Notes under the pieces: generated by a model
What the model was told of the DNA's origin: nothing
The model's database searches: none
What the model saw: the letters and a program-made list of their open reading frames with translations, nothing else
Assembly (NCBI GenBank): GCA_023393125.1
Contig: JAEWMQ010000106.1
Location: forward strand, 1 to 64,000
Direction: 5' to 3'
DNA from: Bacillota bacterium
Lineage (GTDB): Bacteria; Bacillota; Clostridia; Lachnospirales; Cellulosilyticaceae
Length of the DNA stretch: 64,000 nucleotides
Shown here: positions 25,303 through 33,206 of the stretch, in pieces
Layout of the letters: each line of letters starts with the position of its first letter
How positions within the stretch are numbered: the stretch's first letter is position 1
Translations under genes and position numbers: made by a program

Positions 25303-26136
25303 ATGAAGCTATCGGTTTGTTACAATCATATTTTATTGGCAAGTGAGCAAACAGGATTATCACTTTCGGAAGTATTAAAGCAAGTGAGAAGTATGGGAAT
25401 TCAATCTATAGGATGCTCTTATGAAGAGCTGGCACCTTTCACTATAGAAATGAAATTATTATTGAAGGCCTCTGGGCTAAATATTAGCTGTATTTATAAA
25501 CATTTTGATTTTGGATATGAGGAGACAGGTGAAGCAGGCTATGAATTAATTGACTTAGCTGAGCATATGGGAGCTAAGTTTGTACTAGTAATTCCAGGGT
25601 TCTTAAAAGAAGAGCCAGGTGAAAAGCGTGAGCAAGCTATAATGCGCATGGTGGAGGCTCTAAGATTAATGTGTGATTATGCTAAGGATAAGGGGATTAC
25701 AGTTACTCTTGAGGATTATGATAATACTTGTGCGCCTTATACGACTGCTACAGAAATATTATGGTTTATGGAGCAGGTTCCAGGATTAAAGCATACTTTT
25801 GATACGGGAAACTATAGGTATCTAGGAGAAGATGAGATAGAAGCCTTTGAACTACTAAAGGATTATATTGTCTATGTCCATGTCAAAGATCGAAGTACTG
25901 CTATGAAAGGAGAGGAACTAGCTAAGATAGCAGCTGATGGAACAGCTCTATTTTCTACTCCAGTAGGCGCAGGTATCATTAAGATTAAGGAGATATTAGA
26001 GAAACTAGAGGCTATGGGATATGAGGGGATTCTCAATATAGAGCACTTTGATGCATCTAATCAACTAGAATATATAGAGCAATCTACAAGGTGGCTGCTT
26101 GAAAATATATCAATAAGTTCAAATAAAAATACATAA
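25303..26136 (+). CDS. TIM-barrel sugar phosphate isomerase/epimerase-like protein
   Basis: 277 residues of the AP2Ec/xylose-isomerase-like barrel. Metal-ligand segments are visible: ITVTLEDYDNT (Glu about 148), LKHTFDTGNYRYLGEDE (Asp about 173-180), VYVHVKDRS (His near 198) and ILNIEHFDASN (Glu near 247). It is cytoplasmic. The family includes hydroxypyruvate isomerases, tagatose/allulose epimerases and inositol-pathway enzymes; the substrate cannot be assigned. It sits alone between the two nifJ copies without a clear functional tie. A TTGACA (25231-25236) upstream has no convincing -10 at normal distance. Confidence 0.8.
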   Translation: MKLSVCYNHILLASEQTGLSLSEVLKQVRSMGIQSIGCSYEELAPFTIEMKLLLKASGLNISCIYKHFDFGYEETGEAGYELIDLAEHMGAKFVLVIPGFLKEEPGEKREQAIMRMVEALRLMCDYAKDKGITVTLEDYDNTCAPYTTATEILWFMEQVPGLKHTFDTGNYRYLGEDEIEAFELLKDYIVYVHVKDRSTAMKGEELAKIAADGTALFSTPVGAGIIKIKEILEKLEAMGYEGILNIEHFDASNQLEYIEQSTRWLLENISISSNKNT

Positions 26137-26267
26137 CAGAGAGACGTATAAGCAATTTTAACTAAGTTATTTGAAAAAAATTGTCCTTTTTGCTAGTTGG
26201 ATTATAAAAAAATTCTAAATAAAAGTATAAATAATTTACAAAAACACAATATATTAGCTACAACATG

Positions 26268-26296
26268 TTTACAAATATTAGACAAAAGCGTAAAAT
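26268..26296 (+). promoter_or_regulatory. Promoter of nifJ copy 2
   Basis: TTTACA (26268-26273), 17 bases, TAAAAT (26291-26296). A small AATACT/AGTATT hairpin follows in the leader. A second candidate, TTGTCC-16-TATAAA, lies at 26181-26208. Confidence 0.6.
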
Positions 26297-26362
26297 TATT
26301 TAGAATACTAAAAACAGTATTTTAATAACTTGTATTATTAATAATTTAAAAGGAGAGATAAT

Positions 26363-29300
26363 ATGGGAAAAACGATGATGACTGTTGATGGTAATACAGC
26401 TGCATCTTATGTTGCTTATGCTTTTACGGATGTTGCTGCAATTTATCCAATTACCCCCTCATCAACTATGGCAGAAGTAGTTGACGAATGGTCTGCTCAA
26501 GGAAGGAAAAATATTTTCGGACAAACTGTTAATGTAGTAGAGATGCAATCAGAAGCAGGAGCTGCAGGAGCTTTCCACGGTTCACTTCAAGCTGGTGCTT
26601 TAACAACTACTTTTACAGCTTCACAAGGCTTGTTATTAATGATTCCTAATATGTACAAAGTTGCAGGGGAACTTTTACCAGGCGTTTTCCATGTAAGTGC
26701 CCGTGCTCTTGCTGCTCAAGCTCTTAATATCTTTGGTGATCATCAAGACGTTATGGCTACAAGACAAACAGGCTGCGCTATGATTGCAACAGGCTCTGTA
26801 CAAGAAGTTATGGACCTTGCACCAGTAGCTCATCTTGCTGCAATTAAGGGAAGAATTCCTTTTGTACATTTCTTCGATGGCTTTAGAACTTCTCATGAGA
26901 TTCAAAAAGTAGAAGCAATTAATTATGATGATTTTGCAAAGCTTGTAGATCAAGATGCGCTTAAAGCATTTAGAGATAATGCACTTTCTCCTAACCACCC
27001 TGTTACAAGAGGAACTGCACAAAATCCAGATATTTACTTCCAAACAAGAGAAGCTAGTAATAAATTCTATAATAACTTGGTACCTATTGTTGAAGAGTAC
27101 ATAGGAGAAATTAACAAATTAACAGGTAGAAACTATGGTTTATTTAATTATTATGGTGCTGATGATGCAGAAGAAATTCTTGTAGCAATGGGTTCAGTAA
27201 CAGAAACGATTGAACAAACTATCGAAGAACTTAATAAAAGAGGAGCTAAATATGGCCTCGTTAAAGTTCACTTATATAGACCTTTCTCTACAAAACACTT
27301 ACTTGAAGCTATTCCAAGTACAGTAAAACGTATTTGTGTATTAGATCGTACAAAAGAACCAGGTTCAGCTGGTGAACCACTTTACTTAGATATATGTTCA
27401 GCATTCTATGGTAAAGCTAATGCGCCTATGATTATTGGTGGACGTTATGGTCTAGGTTCAAAAGATACAACACCTACAGAGATTAAAGCTGTATTTGATA
27501 ACTTGATAAGTGCTGAGCCAAAAACAGCATTTACAGTAGGTATTAATGATGATGTAACCTTTACTTCATTAACTTACAAAGATGAATTAAAAATTGCTGA
27601 ACCAGGAACAGTAAGATGTAAATTCTGGGGACTTGGTTCGGATGGTACAGTAGGAGCTAATAAACAAGCTATTAAAATTATTGGTAATCATACAGATAAA
27701 TATGCACAAGCATATTTCGCATATGATTCTAAAAAATCAGGTGGAGTAACTATTTCTCACTTGCGTTTTGGTGATACACCTATTCGTTCAACCTATTTAA
27801 TTGATGAAGCAGATTATATTGCTTGTCACAATCAATCATATGTCTATCAATATGATTTATTAAAAGGGCTTAAAAAGGGCGGAGTATTTGTACTTAACTG
27901 CCTTTGGGATGAAAGTGAATTAGAAGCTAATCTTCCAGCACATATGAAAAAATACATAGCTGAAAACGAGATTAAATTCTACACTGTTAATGCAACTAAG
28001 ATTGCAGGAGAAGTAGGTCTTGGTAATCGTATTAACATGGTTATGCAATCAGCATTCTTTAAATTAGCTAATATTATTTCAGAAGAAGATGCTATTAAAT
28101 ACTTAAAAGAAGCTGTAGTTAAAGCTTATGGTAAAAAAGGTGAAAAAGTTGTTAATATGAATTATGCAGCTATAGACCGTGGTTTTGAAGCTGCAGTTAA
28201 AGTGAATGTTCCAGCTAGCTGGGCAAGTGTGGTAGAAGAAGCAGCGGCAGTAGTAGATGAACCAGAATTCATTACTAACATCTTACGCCCTATGAATGCT
28301 CAAGAAGGAGATAAACTTCCTGTAAGTGCATTTAATGGCATTGAGGATGGTACTTTCCCATGTGGAACAGCTGCTTATGAAAAACGTGGTATTGCTATTG
28401 AAGTACCAGAATGGGAGATTGATAATTGTATTCAATGTAATCAATGTTCATTTGTCTGTCCACATGCATGTATTAGACCAGTGCTTTTAACAGAAGAAGA
28501 ACAGGCAAAAGCACCAAGTACATTTGCAACTAAGAAAGCAATTGGAAAAGGTTTAGAAGGCTTAACTTATAGAATACAAGTTAGCCCATATGACTGTACA
28601 GGTTGTGGTAACTGTGCTGATATCTGTCCAGCTAAAACTAAAGCTTTAGTTATGAAACCAATTGCTACTCAAACTGAAGTTGAAGATGCAAACTGGAACT
28701 TTGCTATGAAAGAAGTAAGTAGTAAAGATAATTTAGAGATTACTATGAATGTTAAGAATAGCCAATTCAAGACACCACTTATTGAGTTCTCAGGTGCTTG
28801 TGCAGGCTGTGGTGAGACAGCTTATATCAAAGTTGTAACACAACTCTTTGGTGATCGTATGATGATTGCTAATGCCACAGGTTGTTCTTCTATTTGGGGT
28901 GGTTCAGCGCCATCTACACCATATACTAAAAATAGTGAAGGCAAAGGACCATCATGGGCTAACTCTTTATTTGAAGATAATGCTGAATATGGTCTTGGTA
29001 TGAGCCTTGGTGTCAATCAAATGAGAAGTAAATTAGCTAATGTAATGCAAGAATTAGTTGACTTAGACATTGATGAAACAGCTAAAGCAGCATTTAGTGA
29101 ATGGCTAGAAGTAATGAACTTAGGGGAAGCTTCTAAAGCAGCAAGTGCTAAAGTATTGGAAGTACTTGAAAGTAATACAATTACTGACCCAGTAGCTAAA
29201 GCACTTCTTGCAGAAATCGAAGATAAGAAAGATTATCTTGTTAAACGTTCTGTATGGATGCTTGGTGGAGATGGTTGGTCATACGATATTGGTTATGGCG

Positions 29301-29890
29301 GCCTTGATCATGTATTAGCATCTGGTGAAGATGTTAATGTATTAGTATTTGATACAGAAATTTACTCAAATACTGGTGGTCAATCTTCTAAAGCAACACC
29401 AGCAGCAGCTATTGCAAAATTCGCTGCATCTGGTAAAAAGACACGTAAGAAAGATTTAGGTATGATGATGATGAGCTATGGCAATGTTTATGTGGCTCAA
29501 GTAGCTATTGGTGCTGATAAGAACCAATTTATGAAAGCTATTATGGAAGCAGAAGCACATCAAGGTCCATCTATTATTATTGCTTATGCACCATGTATTA
29601 GCCATGGACTAAGAGAAGGTATGGGACGTACTGTAGCTAATGAAGATCAAGCTGTTAAATCTGGTTACTGGCATTTATATCGTTATAATCCAAATGTTGA
29701 TAAAGGTAAAAATCCATTTATCCTTGATTCAAAAGAACCAACAACTAGCTTCAGAGATTTCATTATGGCACAAGTACGTTACTCATCACTTGCAAAACAA
29801 TATCCAAACCAAGCAGAAGAACTCTTCGAAATGGCAGAGGAAAATGCTAGAATAAGATATGAGTCATATTTACGCTTAGCAGAAAGATAA
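26363..29890 (+). CDS. nifJ: Pyruvate:ferredoxin (flavodoxin) oxidoreductase, copy 2
   Basis: 1175 residues with the same domain order as copy 1: IYPITPSSTMAEVVDEW, two [4Fe-4S] motifs (CIQCNQCSFVCPH and CTGCGNCADICPA), CAGCGET, and TPP-binding GGDGWSYDIGYGGLDHV with DTEIYSNTGGQ. All catalytic motifs are intact in both copies. Differences gather in the spacer around residues 620-640 and in the segment about 890-940. Codon choice is strongly biased (GGT, GTT, AAA, few rare codons), so this is probably the main housekeeping enzyme. It has its own promoter and ends at a terminator. Together with pyruvate formate-lyase the cell has two routes from pyruvate to acetyl-CoA. Confidence 0.95.
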   Translation: MGKTMMTVDGNTAASYVAYAFTDVAAIYPITPSSTMAEVVDEWSAQGRKNIFGQTVNVVEMQSEAGAAGAFHGSLQAGALTTTFTASQGLLLMIPNMYKVAGELLPGVFHVSARALAAQALNIFGDHQDVMATRQTGCAMIATGSVQEVMDLAPVAHLAAIKGRIPFVHFFDGFRTSHEIQKVEAINYDDFAKLVDQDALKAFRDNALSPNHPVTRGTAQNPDIYFQTREASNKFYNNLVPIVEEYIGEINKLTGRNYGLFNYYGADDAEEILVAMGSVTETIEQTIEELNKRGAKYGLVKVHLYRPFSTKHLLEAIPSTVKRICVLDRTKEPGSAGEPLYLDICSAFYGKANAPMIIGGRYGLGSKDTTPTEIKAVFDNLISAEPKTAFTVGINDDVTFTSLTYKDELKIAEPGTVRCKFWGLGSDGTVGANKQAIKIIGNHTDKYAQAYFAYDSKKSGGVTISHLRFGDTPIRSTYLIDEADYIACHNQSYVYQYDLLKGLKKGGVFVLNCLWDESELEANLPAHMKKYIAENEIKFYTVNATKIAGEVGLGNRINMVMQSAFFKLANIISEEDAIKYLKEAVVKAYGKKGEKVVNMNYAAIDRGFEAAVKVNVPASWASVVEEAAAVVDEPEFITNILRPMNAQEGDKLPVSAFNGIEDGTFPCGTAAYEKRGIAIEVPEWEIDNCIQCNQCSFVCPHACIRPVLLTEEEQAKAPSTFATKKAIGKGLEGLTYRIQVSPYDCTGCGNCADICPAKTKALVMKPIATQTEVEDANWNFAMKEVSSKDNLEITMNVKNSQFKTPLIEFSGACAGCGETAYIKVVTQLFGDRMMIANATGCSSIWGGSAPSTPYTKNSEGKGPSWANSLFEDNAEYGLGMSLGVNQMRSKLANVMQELVDLDIDETAKAAFSEWLEVMNLGEASKAASAKVLEVLESNTITDPVAKALLAEIEDKKDYLVKRSVWMLGGDGWSYDIGYGGLDHVLASGEDVNVLVFDTEIYSNTGGQSSKATPAAAIAKFAASGKKTRKKDLGMMMMSYGNVYVAQVAIGADKNQFMKAIMEAEAHQGPSIIIAYAPCISHGLREGMGRTVANEDQAVKSGYWHLYRYNPNVDKGKNPFILDSKEPTTSFRDFIMAQVRYSSLAKQYPNQAEELFEMAEENARIRYESYLRLAER

Positions 29891-29918
29891 TTTATACACT
29901 CTTTATATGAGAGATTAA

Positions 29919-29971
29919 TAGAGGACAGGAGATAGATAACCCGAAGTGTTATTTGTCTCCTGTCTCTTTTT
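29919..29971 (+). terminator. Terminator of nifJ copy 2
   Basis: GAGGACAGGAGA (29921-29932) pairs with TCTCCTGTCTC (29956-29966) with one bulged G and an inner ATAAC/GTTAT stem, then TTTTT. Confidence 0.85.
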
Positions 29972-30019
29972 GTAGTAAACTCATAGATAAAGAAATAATA
30001 CAATGAGTTTACTACAAAA
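29968..30019. repeat. 17-bp perfect inverted repeat before the EEP gene
   Basis: TTTTGTAGTAAACTCAT (29968-29984) and its exact complement (30003-30019) enclose 18 bases. The left arm starts in the T tail of the nifJ terminator and the right arm touches the ribosome binding site of the next gene. It could be an operator, a second terminator-like hairpin or a translation control. Confidence 0.6.
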
Positions 30020-30031
30020 GGAGCAGCTAGC

Positions 30032-30832
30032 ATGAGAATATTGACATTAAACACACATTCATGGAGAGAAGAAAATCAAGAGGAAAAGTTACATTACTTG
30101 GCAAAAGTAATAAAAGAAAGAGATTATGATATGATTGCCCTCCAAGAAGTAAATCAAAGTACAGTTTCACCTTACCTAGAAGATGGGCATTTAAGAGAAG
30201 ATAATTTCATGCTGGTATTACAGCAATTAATAGAAGAAATAGGCGGTCCTAAATACAATGCTTTTTGGGACTTATCTAAAGTTGTAAGAAATGAATATGA
30301 GGAGGGCTCTGCTATTTTATGTAAGATGCCGATTATACATACGGATTGTTTTACAGTAAGTAAGAGCCAAGATAGAGACGATGTAAAAGCAAGAAAAATT
30401 GTTAAAGTGACAGTAGCGTATAAAGGACAAGAGATAGATTTATATTCTTGTCATTTAGGTTGGTGGCATGATGAAGTAGAACCTTTTAAGTATCAATGTG
30501 ACCGATTAATGGAGGAAGTAAATTCGGATAAGTTAGTTTTACTTATGGGGGATTTTAATAATAACGCTAATATTAGAGAAGAAGGTTATGATTATTTATT
30601 AGATAAGGGGTTCTATGATACTTATACCTTAGCAAGGGAAAAAGACAGAGGAGTTACTGTACAAGGTGAAATAGCAGGATGGAAAGGTAATAAAGTAGAC
30701 CTACGCATTGATCTTATTTTAGCAAATAAAGCATTAAAGGTTATAAGTTCAAAGGTAATTTTTAATGGTGATTATAAGGAGATTGTTTCTGATCATTACG
30801 GTGTAGAAGTTGAACTAGAATTAGAAAAGTAG
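30032..30832 (+). CDS. Endonuclease/exonuclease/phosphatase family protein
   Basis: 266 residues of the EEP fold: opening MRILTLNTHSW, metal-binding IALQEVNQS, LYSCHLGWW, catalytic LLMGDFNNNAN and the ending IVSDHYGVEVELE with the catalytic D-H pair. Enzymes of this fold cleave phosphodiester bonds in nucleic acids, phospholipids or inositol phosphates. No signal peptide is present, so it is cytoplasmic. The closeness to a PHP-domain gene 41 bases downstream suggests co-transcription and some phosphate-ester metabolism, but the substrate is open. It starts with ATG eight bases after AAAAGGAG. Confidence 0.85.
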   Translation: MRILTLNTHSWREENQEEKLHYLAKVIKERDYDMIALQEVNQSTVSPYLEDGHLREDNFMLVLQQLIEEIGGPKYNAFWDLSKVVRNEYEEGSAILCKMPIIHTDCFTVSKSQDRDDVKARKIVKVTVAYKGQEIDLYSCHLGWWHDEVEPFKYQCDRLMEEVNSDKLVLLMGDFNNNANIREEGYDYLLDKGFYDTYTLAREKDRGVTVQGEIAGWKGNKVDLRIDLILANKALKVISSKVIFNGDYKEIVSDHYGVEVELELEK

Positions 30833-30873
30833 ATAATAAATAGTAATTGGAAATTTAAAGGAGAATTAGTAAG

Positions 30874-31713
30874 ATGAGAATAGATTTTCATTTACACACC
30901 TATTATTCAGATGGTACTATGTCGCCAGAAGAAATAGTTGTTGAGGCAAAAAGACAAGGACTTGATGCAATTGCTATTACAGATCATAACAAATTAGATT
31001 CATGGGAAGAGTTACAGAGATTAGGAGAGATTTATGATATTAAGGTGATTAGAGGAGTCGAGATTAATTGTAAGCATAAAGGGAGAGAATATCATTTATT
31101 AGCTTATGGTTTTGAAACTTCAAAAGCGCTGATGGAGCTTATTGAAAAAGCAAGTTCTGAGTTAGACCGTATGAATTCAGATTTAATTCAAAAGCTTGTA
31201 TTTGAGCATACGACTATCTCTATGGCAGATTATGAATCTTATAGTTATGATAGAAGTAAGGGAGGCTGGAAAGGGCTTCATTATCTTCTTGATAGAGGCT
31301 TAACCAAGGAATTATTTGAAGGCTTTAAGTTTTATAAATCTTATGGTTGTGATTTCTCAGATTATGATTTTCCTGAGTTGGAATTACTTTGCAAGGCTAT
31401 TAAAGAAGCAGGTGGTGTCAGTGTAATCGCACATCCAGGAGAATATAATAAAGAAGCATCAGTTGAAGAGGTCATAGAAACTTTAAAGGCGTTCAAAGCT
31501 GCAGGAATTCAAGGTGTGGAGTGTTATTATCCAACACACTCCCAGAGATTAAGAGAGGCCCTCGTAGCATTTTGCAAAAGTAATAATCTTTTAGTTACCT
31601 TGGGTAGTGATGAACATGGCGCTTTTGGGAAACAAGCGAAGAAAATTCCTCAGACAATAGGATGTATTTCGGAGCAATTATTAGAGTTTGATATAGAACC
31701 ATTTTTAGTATAA
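30874..31713 (+). CDS. PHP domain phosphoesterase
   Basis: 279 residues with all PHP metal motifs: DFHLHTYYSDGTMSPEE (His pair at 5 and 7), AITDHNKLD, RGVEINCK, VSVIAHPGEY and TLGSDEHGAFG. The arrangement and size are like the TrpH/YciV (RNase AM) group, which removes phosphates from nucleotide 3',5'-bisphosphates and 5' ends of short RNAs. That activity is plausible but not proven here. It follows the EEP gene by 41 bases with its own AAAGGAG. Confidence 0.87.
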   Translation: MRIDFHLHTYYSDGTMSPEEIVVEAKRQGLDAIAITDHNKLDSWEELQRLGEIYDIKVIRGVEINCKHKGREYHLLAYGFETSKALMELIEKASSELDRMNSDLIQKLVFEHTTISMADYESYSYDRSKGGWKGLHYLLDRGLTKELFEGFKFYKSYGCDFSDYDFPELELLCKAIKEAGGVSVIAHPGEYNKEASVEEVIETLKAFKAAGIQGVECYYPTHSQRLREALVAFCKSNNLLVTLGSDEHGAFGKQAKKIPQTIGCISEQLLEFDIEPFLV

Positions 31714-31794
31714 AAAATCAACTATTTTAGTGGTGAAGCTGAAAGGCATTTTATAGAATTAACGGATGTAGAAACAGGAGAAGAGGGCATACTA

Positions 31795-32940
31795 ATGACT
31801 AAAAAATTATATTATATAGATAGTTATTTAACTGATTTTACGGCTACAGTGCTCAGTTGTAGTGAAGGTAAGAAAGGATATGAGGTGGTTCTTGATCAAA
31901 CAGCTTTTTATCCTGAAGGAGGTGGACAACCGGCAGATGAAGGCGTGTTAGGCGGCGTACAAGTTAAAGATGTTCGTATAAAAGAGCATGTGATTTATCA
32001 TATAGTAGATGGTCCTTTAGAGGTAGGTACCAACGTAGTAGGTAAGGTAGACTTTGAAAAACGCTTTGATATGATGCAACAACATAGTGGTGAACATATT
32101 ATATCAGGTCTTATTAATAAACATTACGGCTATAACAATGTAGGTTTTCATTTAAGTAGAGATACTATGACTGCAGATGTGGATGGCGAGTTAACGAGTG
32201 AACAAATATTAGAGATAGAACGTTTAGCTAATGAAGCGATTTATAGAAATATTCCAGTACAAGCTGCTATTTATGGGCAGCAAGAAGTAAGTACAATGAA
32301 TTACCGTTCAAAAATTGAACTGAGTGAGGATGTTAGGCTGGTTACTATACCTGATTATGATACATGTGCTTGTTGTGGCACACATGTAAAGTATACAGGG
32401 GAAATCGGTATGATTAAATTTATTGGTAGTGAAAGACATAGAGGTGGCACTAGACTGACCTTAGTCTGTGGTAAAAGAGCATTAAGAGACTATGTTAGAA
32501 AGCAGGAAATTGTGGGTAGTGCCATGGCTATGCTTTCAGCTAAGTCTGATAAAGTTATCACGCATCTGCAAAAGCTACAAGAGGAATTAAGTGAAACTAA
32601 ATTTAAACTAACTGAAGCGAAAGAAAAGCTTTTCGCCTATAAAGTAGAAGAGTATATAAAGAGTGAAGATGCAATGCTTTGCATTTGTGAGGAAGGTCTG
32701 GTACCGGATGAAATAAGAAAGTTATGTACACTTTTATTACAGAAGGTAAATAAAACATGTCTAGTAGTAACACCTGATGGAGCTGGCTACAAATATGCAC
32801 TAGGAAGTCAGCAAACAGACATACGACCTCTTTGTAAAGAGCTGAACATGAAGTTTCAAGGAAAAGGTGGAGGCTCAGCAGAATTATGCCAAGGTAGCTT
32901 GCTAGGCAATTGGGAAGAAATAAAGGCATTTTTACAATAA
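31795..32940 (+). CDS. Alanyl-tRNA editing protein (AlaX-L type)
   Basis: 381 residues. The N-terminal barrel carries FYPEGGGQPADEG and the editing site: His97-x3-His101 (QQHSGEHIISG) and Cys193-x3-His197 (CACCGTH), which together bind zinc. A DHHA1-type C-terminal domain (about 290-381, ending with KFQGKGGGSAELCQGSL) follows a helical linker. The protein hydrolyses Ser- or Gly-mischarged tRNA-Ala in trans, as the freestanding relatives of the AlaRS editing domain do. The preceding genes end 80 bases upstream, so it may share their transcript. A terminator follows. Confidence 0.9.
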   Translation: MTKKLYYIDSYLTDFTATVLSCSEGKKGYEVVLDQTAFYPEGGGQPADEGVLGGVQVKDVRIKEHVIYHIVDGPLEVGTNVVGKVDFEKRFDMMQQHSGEHIISGLINKHYGYNNVGFHLSRDTMTADVDGELTSEQILEIERLANEAIYRNIPVQAAIYGQQEVSTMNYRSKIELSEDVRLVTIPDYDTCACCGTHVKYTGEIGMIKFIGSERHRGGTRLTLVCGKRALRDYVRKQEIVGSAMAMLSAKSDKVITHLQKLQEELSETKFKLTEAKEKLFAYKVEEYIKSEDAMLCICEEGLVPDEIRKLCTLLLQKVNKTCLVVTPDGAGYKYALGSQQTDIRPLCKELNMKFQGKGGGSAELCQGSLLGNWEEIKAFLQ

Positions 32941-32957
32941 ATGGGAGAAGTTATTAT

Positions 32958-32999
32958 AAAGGAAGTGATTCAAGCGATGAACACTTCCTTTATTTTTTG
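32958..32999 (+). terminator. Terminator of the AlaX-like gene
   Basis: AAAGGAAGTG (32958-32967) pairs with CACTTCCTTT (32982-32991), then ATTTTTT. Confidence 0.88.
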
Positions 33000-33104
33000 T
33001 ACTTGTTTTGGGTTGAAATAAAAAGATGACATTAAAATCTAATGAAAAGCTGATAAAAGCAAATAACCTAATAAGAGATAATGAGTAAACTATATGCTAA
33101 TAAA

Positions 33105-33131
33105 GCATGTTTTATTGGGTATAAAACAAGC
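33105..33131. promoter_or_regulatory. Candidate operator upstream of the GH95 gene
   Basis: TGTTTTAT (33108-33115) and ATAAAACA (33121-33128) are perfect inverted repeats around TGGGT, with GC/GC flanks adding two more pairs. It lies about 80 bases upstream of the first glycosidase gene and could be a regulator site; no convincing -35/-10 pair was found beside it, although TATAAT occurs at 33161. Confidence 0.35.
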
Positions 33132-33206
33132 AGAAATTAGTGTTGTAATAAATGGATTATTATAATAAATTTAAAATAATAATAAAATATTTCAAGGGGT
33201 GGGAAT

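Noticed and set aside
26675..27043. 122-codon minus-strand frame within nifJ copy 2
   Set aside because: Shadow of the real coding frame; product is rich in Cys/Ser/Asn in a way typical for antisense translation of A/T-rich genes.
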